DNA of 64,000 nt from Vitellaria paradoxa (taxonomy: Eukaryota; Streptophyta; Magnoliopsida; Ericales; Sapotaceae), in NCBI GenBank assembly GCA_019916065.1, contig CM034241.1, forward strand, positions 19,607,541 to 19,671,540. Reading direction: 5' to 3'. The translations under genes and the position numbers were made by a program. Shown one piece after another: positions 36,860-47,588 of the stretch (position 1 is the stretch's first letter; each line of letters starts with the position of its first letter). Under the pieces are notes generated by a model. It did not search any database. It had not been told where the DNA came from and was given only the letters and a program-made list of their open reading frames with translations.

Positions 36860-38308
36860 TTGTTTCAGTCTGAATTTCTGTTTATGCTTTTAAGGTCTGG
36901 TAAACTTGTTGGAAACAGATCTGAATTGCATTCTCCATCTTCTCTTGCTGAATTGATTGAATTTGCTGCAATACATTCCCAATCTGAATTTTCTGTTGCA
37001 CATATGGATCCACCACCACCTGTTCTGCCGGAAGGAAGTGTTCAAGGAGAGAATGATCAAATGGATCAAAACATCCTTAGACCTCTCCGAGAATATCTTT
37101 ATCCAGCTAGACAAACCACTCCATCTTGCATTGTTCTTCCAAATGGACATCAGAATTTTTATCTTAAACCTGGAACAATTCAGCTTTTACCAACTTTTCA
37201 TGGCATGGACTCAGAAAATCCTTATATGCATATGAAAGAATTTGAAGATGTTTGTGGAACTTGCATGGATAGGAATGTTAATGAGGATATGGTTAGGCTT
37301 AAATTATTTCCATTTTCATTGAAAGACAAGGCAAAAATGTGGTTGAATTCACTTGAGCCTAGATCAATAGGTACTTGGAGAGACATGCAAACAAAATTTT
37401 TGAAGAAGTATTTTCCTGCAAACAGAACTGTGATTCTTCAACAGCAGATAATGAATTTTGTGTGTAAATCCAATGAAACATTTGCTCAAGCATGGGAAAG
37501 ATTCAAGGAATTATTGCAAGCATGTCCACATCATGGTTTTGAATCTTGGAGAATTGTTAATTTTTTCCATAATGCATTAACTCCAAATCTGAAAATGTTG
37601 GTTGCCACCATGTGTAATGGTGAATTCTATGACAAAACTGCTGAAGAGGCTTTACATTTCTTTGATGCTTTAGCTGAAAACACTAAACAGTGGGAGGTAG
37701 TCTCCCCATTTTGTTCTGAATTTTCTGACAGATCAAATGATAGAGGAAAGTTCCATCTCAATGGGGCAGATGATGTTGGAGCTAGGTTGGCTGCATTGTC
37801 AAGAAAGATTGAATTGATGGAGCAAAAGAAGCAAACATTGAAGGAGAGTGAAGTGAAGTGTGTGATGTGTGAAACCGCAGACCACAGGACTGATGATTGC
37901 CCAACACTTCCAGCTTTTAAGGAAGTTCTCTATGGTCAAGCAAATCCCACACAAGCTGCAAGACCCTTCAATCAAAATCAGGGGATGAACACATATTCGC
38001 AAGGCCATAGTCCATATTCGAATAACTACAACCCTGGCTACAGAAATCATCCAAACCTTTCTTGGAAAGCAGAAGCACAGAACCAACAATACCAACCTCA
38101 ACAAAATGTGCAACCCCAACCATTTCCTCCTCAGCCTTTTCAACCTCAGCAGAATACAAATTTTTATCAGCCACCTCACAAAAGATCTTTGGAAGACACC
38201 TTGCAACAATTTATGCAAGGGCAGATTGGAACCAACAATCAGAATTCAAGTTTCAAGAGCAGACAAACAGGGCCATGGAAGACATCCGAAGTCAATTGTC
38301 AAAGCTAA
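36860..38308 (+). CDS. gag: X Gag, Athila-type capsid/nucleocapsid, frame lost near the C-terminus
   Basis: The 482-codon frame includes a retrotransposon gag domain at about residues 105-290 (LPTFHGMDSENPYMHMKEF, FPFSLKDKAKMWL, ETFAQAWERFKELLQACP). A CCHC zinc knuckle with CX2CX4HX4C spacing follows at residues 334-347 (C334, C337, H342, C347), then a Gln/Pro/Asn-rich tail. It packages element RNA in cytoplasmic particles. Near 38245-38260 the coding sense moves to another frame, so the last 20 or so residues given by this frame are not native; the true continuation runs from about 38250 to 38442. Other Met codons follow the first one (for example the MDPPPP start at 37004), and either could be used. 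Confidence 0.85.
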   Translation: MFQSEFLFMLLRSGKLVGNRSELHSPSSLAELIEFAAIHSQSEFSVAHMDPPPPVLPEGSVQGENDQMDQNILRPLREYLYPARQTTPSCIVLPNGHQNFYLKPGTIQLLPTFHGMDSENPYMHMKEFEDVCGTCMDRNVNEDMVRLKLFPFSLKDKAKMWLNSLEPRSIGTWRDMQTKFLKKYFPANRTVILQQQIMNFVCKSNETFAQAWERFKELLQACPHHGFESWRIVNFFHNALTPNLKMLVATMCNGEFYDKTAEEALHFFDALAENTKQWEVVSPFCSEFSDRSNDRGKFHLNGADDVGARLAALSRKIELMEQKKQTLKESEVKCVMCETADHRTDDCPTLPAFKEVLYGQANPTQAARPFNQNQGMNTYSQGHSPYSNNYNPGYRNHPNLSWKAEAQNQQYQPQQNVQPQPFPPQPFQPQQNTNFYQPPHKRSLEDTLQQFMQGQIGTNNQNSSFKSRQTGPWKTSEVNCQS

Positions 38309-39456
38309 CTCAAGCTTTAACCATCAGAGAATCAGGAAAGCTTCCATCTCAGCCAAGACCAAATCCTACAAGCCAAGTTCATTTCAGTGAATCATCTTCA
38401 TCTGCTGCAAATGAAAATCTGGAGCATGTACAAGCTGTTTAACATTGAAGAAGTGGTAAGCAAATTGTCAAGCCAGATTACAAACCACCTGCTGAAGAAA
38501 TTGAGGAAGAAAATGAGCAAGAAATCATGAAAAATGAAGAGGAAATGCAGCTGAAACAGAAATTGGACAGCAGAACAGAAAGTGAACAAAAACAGCAATT
38601 TAGCACTTCTGAGAAAGAAATCATGTTTCAGAATGAAGAGCATGAATTGAAGCAAAATGAAAGACTAATTGGGAACGGCAAGTTGGACAGCAGGAAACTT
38701 GAGGAAAAGCAGAATTTGAGCCAAGAAAATCAGGAAATTCTGATGCAGCCAAAGGGATATTCGAATACCAGCAAGCAAGATTCAAATAGCAGTAAGCAGC
38801 AAATCAGAATCGAGAGAACAGAGCAGGTAAATTCTGAAAATAAAGAGGAAATTTCTGACAATAAGAAAAAAATTTCTGAAGAAAATCAGTTTGAAAAGAG
38901 TGAGAAAGATTTTGAAAATAAAGAAATTTTGAATAAAACCAAGTTGGACAAATCTGAATTTGTTCCAAAACTTCCATTTCCACAAAGATTGAACAAAGCC
39001 AAGAAAGAGAATTTGAATTCTGACATCTATGAATTGTTCAAACAAGTCAGAATCAATATTCCCTTACTTGATGCAATTAAACAAAATCCATCCTATGGAA
39101 AATTTTTGAAAGATTTGTGTACTGTTAAGAGGAAAATGAATGTGAAAGAAAGAGCATTTTTTACTGAACAAGTGAGCTCCATTTTGCAATTTAAAACTCC
39201 TCCCAAATATAAAGATCCAGGTTGCCCCACCATAGCCTGCTTAATTGGGAATCAAAGGGTAGATCAAGCTTTGCTAGATTTAGGTGCAAGTGTCAACCTC
39301 TTACCATTCACTGTTTACAAACAGCTGGGGTTGGGAGAACTTAGACCTACTAGGGTGACACTACAACTTGCTGATAGGTCAGTTAAAGTCCCTAGGGGTG
39401 TGGTTGAGGATGTCTTGATTCAAGTGGATCATTTTACTTTCCAGTGGACTTTATAG
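38250..39456 (+). pseudogene. X Gag-protease linker and aspartic protease, frame-broken
   Basis: The frame of 38250-38442 (MEDIRSQLSKLTQAL and following) stops at TAA 38440-38442, with a second stop six bases on. The same frame reopens as a 309-codon stretch starting at 38527. That part has a long Lys/Glu/Gln-rich section (residues 1-150), probably disordered or coiled coil, then the retropepsin-like protease with LLDLGASVNLLP (catalytic Asp251) at about 39271-39306. The native frame shifts again near 39428 into pol, most simply by loss of one T in a T run. The protease would cleave the Gag-Pol polyprotein. Three small indels therefore separate gag, protease and pol in a region otherwise well preserved. 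Confidence 0.82.
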
Positions 39457-42400
39457 TGCTAGATACTCAGCCCATTCAAGGAAACCAACCAGCTGTACCT
39501 GTTATCCTAGGAAGACCATTTTTGGCCACCTCAAATGCCTTGATCAATTGTAGAACTGGAGTTATCAAGTTCTCCTTTGGAAACATGACAATTGAGAAAA
39601 ACATCTTCAAGGTGACCAAACAGCCGAGTGATTATGAAGAAGTAGAGGAAGTTGATTGGATTCAAACAACCACTCAAGATCACTTTGATAGAGAGTATTT
39701 TGATGACCCTTTGGAGAAAGCCTTAGTGAATAATGAGCAAGTAGATTTCCTAGCTAATTGTGACTTGGAGAATTGTGAGGGAGGAGAATTTGAGGAAATG
39801 AAAAATTCAGTGCTGATGATGAATCAGTGGAGACCATCTGTTGAGTCTTTAGAGCTGTCCATAGCCAAGCCTCTGTCATTTTTGGACCAGCCACCAAAAC
39901 CTGAGAGAAAACCTTTGCCAAGTGACTTGAAATATGTATTTTTAGGTGAGGGAGAGTCCTATCCAGCTGTCATTTCATCTCAGCTGAGTTTGGACCAAGA
40001 AAATAGACTTGTGGAAGTCTTGAGGAAGCATAGAGGAGCTTTGGGCTGGACCATAGCAGACCTGCAAGGAATCAGTCCACTGATTTGCACCCATAGGATA
40101 TTTTTGGAGGATGAGGCCAAGCCTATTAGGCAAATGCAAAGAAGACTCAACCCCAACATGAAAGAGGTTGTTAGAGGGGAGGTAATCAAGCTTTTGGATG
40201 CTGGAATTATCTACCCCATCTCAGATTCTAAGTGGGTGAGTCCAACTCAGGTAGTGCCTAAGAAATCTGGAGTGACTGTGATTAAGAATGAAAAAGAGGA
40301 ATTAGTTCGAATGCGCATCCAAACAGGATGGCGCATGTGCATAGATTATAGAAAGTTGAATGCAGTCACAAGGAAAGATCATTTCCCTCTTCCATTCCTA
40401 GATCAGGTATTGGAAAGAGTGGCAGGGCATGCATTTTACTGTTTCTTGGATGGTTACTCTGGGTATAATCAGATTGAGATTGCATTGGAGGATCAGGAAA
40501 AGACCACATTCACTTGCCCATTTGGCACATTTGCATATAGGCGTATGCCTTTTGGTCTTTGCAATGCTCCTGCAACATTTCAGAGATGTATGATGAGTCT
40601 GTTTAGTGATTTTGTAGAGAGATTCCTTGAAGTTTTTATGGATGACTTTTCAGTATATGGCAGTGACTTTGATACATGTTTGGGGAACTTAGAGAAGGTT
40701 TTGATTAGATGTGAGGAGAAAAACTTGGTTTTGAATTGGGAAAAATGCCACTTTATGGTAACTCATGGAATTGTCCTTGGCCACATAGTGTCTTCTAGGG
40801 GGATAGAAGTAGACAAAGCTAAAGTGGAAATTATTCAAAAACTTCCTACCCCTAGATGTGTTAAGGATATCAGATCATTTCTTGGCCATGCTGGGTTTTA
40901 TAGAAGGTTCATTGCATCATTCAGTGCCATTGCTAGACCTTTGTGCAACCTTCTATCCCAGGATGTTCCCTTTGATTGGACACCAGAGTGTCAGGCCTCA
41001 TTTGATAGACTTAAGAGTTTGCTCACCTCAGCTCCCATTATGCAGCCACCAGACTGGACTTTACCATTTGAGATCATGTGTGATGCTAGTGATTGTGCCA
41101 TTGGTGCAGTGCTAGGACAGAGGAGGGATAGGAGACCACATGTGTTGTACTATGCTAGCAAAACCCTTAGTGAAGCACAAAGGAATTACACTACTACTGA
41201 GAAGGAGTTGCTAGCAGTAGTATATGCCTTGGACAAGTTCAGATCATACCTGGTAGGTTCTCATGTCATAGTATACACTGACCATGCTGCTTTGAAGTAT
41301 CTCTTGACCAAACCTGATGCTAAGCCTAGACTTATTAGATGGATTCTTCTGCTTCAAGAATTTGATTTAGAAATCAAGGACAAAAAGGGAGTTGAAAATG
41401 TAGTTGCTGATCACCTTTCTAGACTCCCACATCAAGATTTAGCATCTTTTGATTCTCCCATCAATGAAACATTCCCTGATGAGCAGTTGTTCCACATAGA
41501 CTTTTCTGAGGTACCTTGGTTTGCAGATATAGCCAACTACCTAGCTTCAGGTATTGTGCCTTCTCACTGGACCATGTTGGATAGAAGGAAGTTCTTTAGG
41601 AATGTGAGACACTTTTTCTGGGATGACCCTTATTTGTTTAAGTATTGCTCAGATCAAGTCATAAGGAGATGCATACCCGAGAGTGAAGTACAAAGTGTCA
41701 TTAGTTTTTGTCATACTCTTGCATGTGGAGGTCATTTTTCATCTAGGAAGACAGTGGCAAAGATTTTACAGAGTGGATTGTTTTGGCCTACCATGTTTAG
41801 GGATGTGCATGCCTTTTGTGTTGCTTGTGATAGGTGTCAAAGGCTTGGTAAGATCACTAGGAGAAACATGATGCCACTTCACCCCATTTATGTGCTTGAT
41901 ATCTTTGATTGTTGGGGTATGGATTTTATGGGACCATTTGTGAATTCATTTGGCAATGAGTATATCTTAGTGGCAGTGGATTATGTTTCAAAGTGGATAG
42001 AAGCCATACCAACTAAGACCAATGACCACAAGGTAGTGATAAAATTTTTGAAGGAAAATGTGTTTTCAAGATTTGGAATGCCAAAGGCCATGATAAGTGA
42101 TAGGGGAACACATTTTTGCAATAGATATGTTGGTCTTTTGATGAAGAAGTATGGGGTGTTACATAAGGTTGGAACATCTTACCACCCCCAAACAAGTGGA
42201 CAAGCTGAATTGGCCAATAGAGAGATCAAAAGAATCATTGAAAAAACAGTGAATCCCACAAGGAAAGATTGGTCTTTGAAATTGGTTGATGCACTTTGGG
42301 CTTATAGGACTGCCTACAAGACTATCCTAGGCATGTCTCCTTATAGGTTAGTGTATGGAAAAGCTTGTCATCTTCCTGTGGAACTTGAACACAAGGCTTT

Positions 42401-42809
42401 TTGGGCAGTGAGACATTTTAATGAGAGCATCACTGAATCTGGTTTTCAAAGAAAATTGCAACTAAATGAGCTTGAGGAGATTAGGAATGATGCATATGAG
42501 AATGCTAAGATCACCAAGGATAGAGTGAAGAAATGGCATGATACACATATCCTCAAAAGAGAGTTGTTTGTGGGTCAAAAGGTCTTGTTGTATGACTCAA
42601 GGTTACACTTGTTTCCCGGGAAATTGAAGTCCAGATGGAGTGGTCCATATGTGATTCAGAACATCACTGAGTTTGGGGCTGTTGACATTCAAAATCCAAC
42701 CTCCAAGAATGTTTTTAGAGTGAATGGACAGAGATTGAAAGAGTATCATGAGAATTTTGTTGCTGAAGTAGAGAGTTGGGATCTTGAAGATCCCCCAAAT
42801 TCTGTTTGA
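39444..42809 (+). CDS. pol: X Pol: reverse transcriptase, RNase H, integrase; long intact frame
   Basis: 1121 codons without a stop. The first residues ([10 protein letters not shown]...[12 protein letters not shown]) complete the protease. RT spans about 250-480 with [22 protein letters not shown] and the catalytic FMDD at 398-401. RNase H starts at MCDAS (Asp547), with [12 protein letters not shown] and [11 protein letters not shown]. Integrase has an HHCC zinc motif (about 755-800, CGGHFSS...CVACDRC) and the catalytic triad D827, D886 and E922, the last two separated by 35 residues. A GPY/F-like RWSGPY follows at about 1063. All catalytic residues are present. Translation depends on the upstream gag frame, which is broken, so the polyprotein as a whole is not produced from this copy. 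Sequence type fits the Athila branch of Ty3/Gypsy. Confidence 0.92.
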   Translation: MDFIVLDTQPIQGNQPAVPVILGRPFLATSNALINCRTGVIKFSFGNMTIEKNIFKVTKQPSDYEEVEEVDWIQTTTQDHFDREYFDDPLEKALVNNEQVDFLANCDLENCEGGEFEEMKNSVLMMNQWRPSVESLELSIAKPLSFLDQPPKPERKPLPSDLKYVFLGEGESYPAVISSQLSLDQENRLVEVLRKHRGALGWTIADLQGISPLICTHRIFLEDEAKPIRQMQRRLNPNMKEVVRGEVIKLLDAGIIYPISDSKWVSPTQVVPKKSGVTVIKNEKEELVRMRIQTGWRMCIDYRKLNAVTRKDHFPLPFLDQVLERVAGHAFYCFLDGYSGYNQIEIALEDQEKTTFTCPFGTFAYRRMPFGLCNAPATFQRCMMSLFSDFVERFLEVFMDDFSVYGSDFDTCLGNLEKVLIRCEEKNLVLNWEKCHFMVTHGIVLGHIVSSRGIEVDKAKVEIIQKLPTPRCVKDIRSFLGHAGFYRRFIASFSAIARPLCNLLSQDVPFDWTPECQASFDRLKSLLTSAPIMQPPDWTLPFEIMCDASDCAIGAVLGQRRDRRPHVLYYASKTLSEAQRNYTTTEKELLAVVYALDKFRSYLVGSHVIVYTDHAALKYLLTKPDAKPRLIRWILLLQEFDLEIKDKKGVENVVADHLSRLPHQDLASFDSPINETFPDEQLFHIDFSEVPWFADIANYLASGIVPSHWTMLDRRKFFRNVRHFFWDDPYLFKYCSDQVIRRCIPESEVQSVISFCHTLACGGHFSSRKTVAKILQSGLFWPTMFRDVHAFCVACDRCQRLGKITRRNMMPLHPIYVLDIFDCWGMDFMGPFVNSFGNEYILVAVDYVSKWIEAIPTKTNDHKVVIKFLKENVFSRFGMPKAMISDRGTHFCNRYVGLLMKKYGVLHKVGTSYHPQTSGQAELANREIKRIIEKTVNPTRKDWSLKLVDALWAYRTAYKTILGMSPYRLVYGKACHLPVELEHKAFWAVRHFNESITESGFQRKLQLNELEEIRNDAYENAKITKDRVKKWHDTHILKRELFVGQKVLLYDSRLHLFPGKLKSRWSGPYVIQNITEFGAVDIQNPTSKNVFRVNGQRLKEYHENFVAEVESWDLEDPPNSV

Positions 42810-43499
42810 ATGGAGGAAGAATTCTGATTTTGTATCATAGTAGTGTAGGTTCTGTTATGCTTTTGATTTTCTGTTTTCTTTTGTTTTTGTAAAAAAAAAA
42901 AAAAAAAAATTCAGTTTGCAAGTTTTAACACATTGGTTTCAGCAAGTTTCATGAAGAATTGAGAATTTCTGCTTTGTGTTTTACTGATATTTGAATTTTC
43001 AAAGGTTGGAACTGACATGTGCTATTTGAGGTAGCAACATCACTTGTGGTGGACCTACTTGAGAGTCAAATGGAATAAATGCATTTGCTTAATTTGTTTT
43101 GGGAGTATAATGCATTAACCAAAGTGGGTAGCACATGCTTTCAAAGTGTTTTAGAATGCAGCCAAAGGATTTCAATTGAGCAAGCTTCATTAAGGATCAA
43201 GTCACATCAGCAGGTGCAACAAAAACTGATCAAATCTGGTACTGCTATTAAGTCCAAATCAGATGAGAAACTCATTTCATTCGAATAGCTGAACAGTCAT
43301 TTGAATAGGCCATCTTAGCACAAAATCTCATCTGTGAACAGCAACCCATCTTGCATACTTACTGATTTCCTGCATCTTGGTTGTTTGTGATGCTTGGCAA
43401 AACCTCACTGCTCCTTAATTACACTCAACCCATTTTGTATTGTTTTGGTTCTACTGATTTGCATTTTCTTTGAGAATATTGCATTGAACAAGTTGGGGG
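42810..43499 (+). other. X post-pol segment, truncated at its 3' end
   Basis: Non-coding sequence after the pol stop, with an A19 tract at 42891-42909. From there it matches the complement of the hairpin loop (29707-30294). It runs to AAGTTGGGGG at 43490 and there joins LTR sequence directly. ORF3, the 3' UTR and most of the LTR are missing. Confidence 0.85.
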
Positions 43500-43610
43500 A
43501 AAACTTGTCTTGATTTACCTCACTTAGCATTTTCTTTAAATTTGAATTTATAATCTGAATTTTCATTTGAACTTTTATCTTGGAGTGAGGTAATTAAACA
43601 AGAACAAGCA
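43493..43610 (+). repeat. 118-bp tail of the X 3' LTR
   Basis: Equals 36412-36529 with few changes and ends GAACAAGCA before the target duplication AGCAG. The first seven bases (TTGGGGG) are shared with the post-pol segment, marking a microhomology deletion. Confidence 0.87.
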
Positions 43611-43615
43611 AGCAG
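43611..43615. repeat. Target-site duplication AGCAG, right copy of the X complex
   Basis: Pairs with 24972-24976. The Y LTR resumes with CGATGAAAGTGG at 43616. Confidence 0.88.
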
Positions 43616-45342
43616 CGATGAAAGTGGTTGCCGAGGAGAGAAAAATGGTCCGAAGTTCAAGATGGTTGAAGTGGTGTGCAGCTAAAGTTCCAACTTGACA
43701 CCTTATCAGTATTTTGACTATATCTTTTCATTCATAACTCGGATTGATCTGATTCTTTTTGGATTGGAAAGAAGACTCAAAGGGCTACAACTTTGTGTTT
43801 TAGCTGAAGCCTGAATCCATCATCTTCGAGGTCAAAATCACATTGGAAATCGATGATAGAAAGTTGTCAGAAGAAAAAAATGCAAAAAGTGAAACTTATA
43901 CACTGCGGTCCGGACACCCCATTTGGGTGTCTGGACACCTGGACACATGGAAGCATACTGCGGTCCGAACACCCCATTTGGGCGTCTGGACACCTAGACG
44001 CGCAGGGTTAATTTCCTTCTTCATTTTTAGGGTTTCCTTGGAGGGGTTATAAATACCCAATAAGCAGCCGTTTAGGGGAGATCTTCTCATCTTTTTCCAT
44101 TTTCTTTTCATCTTTTTCTAGACTTTTAGAGAGTGTTTTAGAATTTTTGAGAGATTTCTTTTTGTTTTGAGAAGATGGTTTTTGAAGATTTGTGCAACAC
44201 TTTGCAGATTCGTTTCAGCTTTTGTGATCATTCGTTATTCTTTTCATTCCTCAAAGTACGGTACTGTTTTTGCTTAGTTTAATAACATCTTTATTTGTAG
44301 TTTAGTTTATATTCATTCCTTCTTCTCTTTCTTTGATTCTTATTTTAATGGTTGGATTTAATTGCATGATTTTCATTATGAATGTAGCGTAAAACCCTAG
44401 TCCTTGATTCAACGAATCAAGGAAGTGTAGTTTATGAAAAATGAAGGGATGTGCGTAGATCCTTCGCAGGGTTTGTAAAAACCTTTGCGAAGTGATCTAC
44501 GATTGTAAGAATTATTTTTATTTTGTTTCAAACACTTTCGAAAATGGAGACCTTTGACTACATTCTCTGTAATCACTGGTAAAGGTTTTCGGGTAAAATT
44601 TGATTTAATAATTTTGGGCAAATTAAAATTAATTTCTTAAACAAATCTGGTTTTGGTTGTTTGAAACCTTCGGAAACAAGAGTTTTTGACTATATTCTCT
44701 GTAATCACTGGTAAAAACTCTTCAATATAATTTTCTTAATATTTTTTGAACAAACCCTAATATAGGTTTGAAACCGAATGTTTTCTTAGAAAATCTTTCC
44801 AGTTTTATTATCCATAATGAAACGTGATTTTAAAACTGAGTATCGGATATTTTCTGAACTTTAATGAGAATATTTTTCCCAATCTATGGCTCCTTTGACG
44901 TGAACTATAGATTGTAGTTTTAACACATCCTGTAGTGAAGTAGTAAACTACCCAGAATTGAAAGTTGAATCAAGAATCATTTTGTTATCTTGAATGCTTA
45001 ATTTTATTGCTTTCATTATTTTAGCTTAGTTTAATTTTGTATCTTGTTTTTCTATTAGTTGGAATAAAAGTAATTTAATTTCTTGAATGCTAGTTCAGTT
45101 AATTTTTGTAATTTACTTTTATTTGGTTGCTAGTTACTTAATCAACTCTTCTCAAAACCTAAAACTTGTTTTATTTTCTTTTCTTGCCTTTTAAAATGAA
45201 ACAGTAGGTAGAAGAACTTAGAAACCCTAGTGTTCAATCTCATAGTTCCCTGTGGATTCGACCTCGGACTCACCGAGTTAAAGCTACACCGCACACCCTT
45301 ACACTTGGGGGTTAGTTTAGACGCACATTTTACAAGCGATCA
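43616..45342 (+). repeat. 5' LTR of Y, remaining 1727 bp
   Basis: Continues from 24976. It carries two copies of a dyad-containing U3 unit (43901-43955 and 43956-44000), a TATA box TATAAATA at 44048-44055, and the conserved tail with CGACCTCGGACTCACCGAG near 45259. It ends GCGATCA, six bases before the primer site. Confidence 0.88.
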
Positions 45343-45348
45343 AGTTTT

Positions 45349-45366
45349 TGGCACCGTTGCCGGGGA
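45349..45366 (+). other. Primer binding site of Y, tRNA-Asp type with one mismatch
   Basis: TGGCACCGTTGCCGGGGA differs from the X site at one position (A for G). Confidence 0.87.
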
Positions 45367-45437
45367 ACTTAGTTTTGATTCATTAGGATAAATCTAGGTT
45401 ACTCTTCTACTGTTTCCCAAAAAAAAAAAAAAATTTA

Positions 45438-46670
45438 ATGAACATGGATTGTTTTCCTTATAATTCTAGTTCACCAGACACCATTCACCCACTCATTCAT
45501 TATTTAGGTAGCATTTATGAAATTGATTTTTGCTTACAAACCTTTTCTATGCTACCTAAATTCTATGGACATGAATATGAGGATCCTAGATTTCATTTAG
45601 AAAAATTTGAGTCAATTTGTTTCTACTGCACGAATAGTTACTTGGACAACACTTTTAGGTATAATTTTTTCCCATTATCATTATGGGGAGTGGCTGATAA
45701 ATGGGGTTATACCATTACTTGGGACATTAATAGTTGGGAAGAGTTACAAAATGAATTTATTACGACCTTTCTCCCTATTTTCCAAAACTTCAGCCTACGA
45801 TTTGAAATTGAAAATTTTTCTCAAAATTGTGGTGAAGAAATTTATCAATGTTGGGAGAGGTTTAAAAATATATTAAACTCTTACCCAGATTATAATCTTG
45901 ATTTAGGGTGCATCACTAAATATTTCTATAATGGTTTATTTTTAGAGATGCGCCACACTCTTGAGGAGTTATCTGGGGGTAAGTTTCTTGACCTTACTCC
46001 GGAGTTAGCATGGGATTTCTTTGAGTCACTCCATGAGCAAACTCAACATAGGGAAGAAATTAGCTTAAAAGTTGATTCTAGTGCACATGAGACTTCTACA
46101 TATACTGACTCTACATTAGATGATACTTTGTTCGAGTCCACAACATGTCCTTATGTTCAGCCACTCACTAAAGCTGAAATTGCTGAATCTAAGGCCTTTT
46201 TATTTCTTGCACGAGAAAATTCTAATTCAAAAACCCTAGACTTTGAGTGGAGCGACTATTCTAACAATGGTTGGGATAATGAGGGGAATGAGCCCTTTGA
46301 CTCGTTCCCACCAGACTCTAACATACACGAGACATCATCTGTTGAGAGTCTAGAGGACATACCAACCAACACCACCACGGAGCTTGAAGCTCATCCCACC
46401 TTGACAACTCAGATGACCTTGGAAAGTCCTAAGATTTATTCTGAGAGCTTTTATGCCATAGGTTCAGGGGAACACACTGTTGAGCCAGTCACTTTAGTTT
46501 CATCATGTTCTACCACACCACTCACTGAGACCACTTCTGATATATCTTTTCCTACTGGGGCTAGTACATTTAATGACTTACCTGTTAAGACCCCTATATT
46601 TGAGTGGAGGTATAATTCTAATTATGGTTGGGTTCTTACTTCAATTCCACAGGACTCTCACGAGAATTAA
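45438..46670 (+). CDS. gag: Y Gag-like protein
   Basis: 410 codons. A retrotransposon gag domain fills about residues 35-215: MLPKFYGHEYEDPRFHLEKF, FPLSLWGVADKW, INSWEELQNEFITTFLP, EEIYQCWERFKNILNSYP and FLDLTPELAWDFFESL. After that come an acidic Ser/Thr-rich tail and repeated YNSNYGW/YSNNGW motifs. There is no CCHC knuckle and no enzyme domain. It probably forms particles that depend on an autonomous relative for reverse transcriptase and integrase; this is inference. The stop TAA at 46668-46670 is the only stop before another 408 bases of open sequence in the same frame. The family relative V (63078 onward) shares the tail. Confidence 0.82.
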   Translation: MNMDCFPYNSSSPDTIHPLIHYLGSIYEIDFCLQTFSMLPKFYGHEYEDPRFHLEKFESICFYCTNSYLDNTFRYNFFPLSLWGVADKWGYTITWDINSWEELQNEFITTFLPIFQNFSLRFEIENFSQNCGEEIYQCWERFKNILNSYPDYNLDLGCITKYFYNGLFLEMRHTLEELSGGKFLDLTPELAWDFFESLHEQTQHREEISLKVDSSAHETSTYTDSTLDDTLFESTTCPYVQPLTKAEIAESKAFLFLARENSNSKTLDFEWSDYSNNGWDNEGNEPFDSFPPDSNIHETSSVESLEDIPTNTTTELEAHPTLTTQMTLESPKIYSESFYAIGSGEHTVEPVTLVSSCSTTPLTETTSDISFPTGASTFNDLPVKTPIFEWRYNSNYGWVLTSIPQDSHEN

Positions 46671-47078
46671 TTTTCTTTATCATCCTTTGAGAGTACGATA
46701 GACAAGCTTGAGAGTGAGAGTGGTGCACACCTCTCTTCTTTTGCCCTTACCCCAACTGAGAATCTTATTGAGGGAACTGAACTTGTTTTGACCAAAACTA
46801 ACCACACATGTGAGGAAGTGGTGGAGATTAAAGAGGTAGTTTGCATTGACTTCTTAGGTGTTGAGGGGATACTAGAAAACACACAACCACATTCCATGTT
46901 CACATATGCATATGACTTTGGGCCATATTTGGGATTCAATGATCCTCACAATGCCATGAATTCTCCAGTGTTCTCTACACTCGGTACATACTCATTTTTT
47001 ATACCTCCTAGACTCAAGGAGAATATTTTATTTCTAAAGCCATTTGGTAAGGCTTGGGAGAGATTAGGAGTTGGATAG
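46671..47078 (+). other. In-frame open extension after the Y gag stop
   Basis: From the codon after TAA 46668-46670 the gag frame stays open for 135 codons up to TAG at 47076-47078. It is rich in Glu, Ser and Thr and ends with FFIPPRLKENILFLKPFGK. It has no recognised domain. It may have been one protein with the gag ORF before a point mutation, or may be reached by readthrough. An internal ATG at 46788 would give 96 codons. Confidence 0.55.
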
Positions 47079-47554
47079 TCTACCTTTGCATTAACCCTTG
47101 TATATTAGTAGATTAGATTTTTCTTTCTTTATTTTTGATTTATTGTTAGTTTAACTTTTCTTTCATTTTATTTTTATTTTGTCTTTCTGCTAACTCTTTT
47201 CTTCTTGTTTTATTTTTCTTTTATTTTTATCTTCTTTTAATTCTAACATATTGCTTGTATAGTTCTTTTATTTTCTTCAAATAAGGAAGCCTTGAGGTAA
47301 TATCCTTCCACTCCCTTTTATTTATTTTGCACTTCCAAATTACTACTTCATATTCATAATTATTGTTGTTGGGAGTGCTGTAGAATCTAAGTTAGGGAGA
47401 TGTACTGGGTGATGCCTTAAGTAACTTGAATAATGGGTGCATGCTTGGTTTAATTTGTGCTTTGTTCTTATTTGTATCATTTGTGGTTATTGTTTCATGC
47501 TCGTCATCATGCTTACTATTGCACACTACAAACCCACATATGCATCATGGTTCT

Positions 47555-47588
47555 CACATTGAGGACAATGTGAATTTTAAGTTGGGGG
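47555..47588 (+). other. Hairpin plus internal purine tract in Y
   Basis: CACATTG-AGGA-CAATGTG forms a perfect 7-bp stem with a 4-base loop (47555-47572), followed within six bases by AAGTTGGGGGG. A related arrangement (CAATTGAGGACAATGC then TTAGTTGGGGGGG) lies in X, antisense at 29547-29582. It could be a second plus-strand priming site or an RNA signal; that is inference. Confidence 0.6.

Larger units (their letters stand above)
24977..43610 (+). mobile_element. X complex: rearranged Athila-type autonomous family, two partial copies plus an inverted Y-like fragment
   Basis: Order: complete LTR (24977-26477); start of a primer site; inverted repeat made of the element's 3' region (26496-33232); 3' UTR, polypurine tract and 57-bp stub of an LTR (33846-33902); antisense Y-like fragment U (33904-35001); complete LTR (35002-36529); primer site; gag-pol (36860-42809); 3' region cut at 43499; LTR tail (43493-43610). 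The outer ends share a 5-bp target duplication, so the outermost LTR ends derive from one integration event. The inside was reshaped by duplication, insertion and deletion. Confidence 0.8.
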
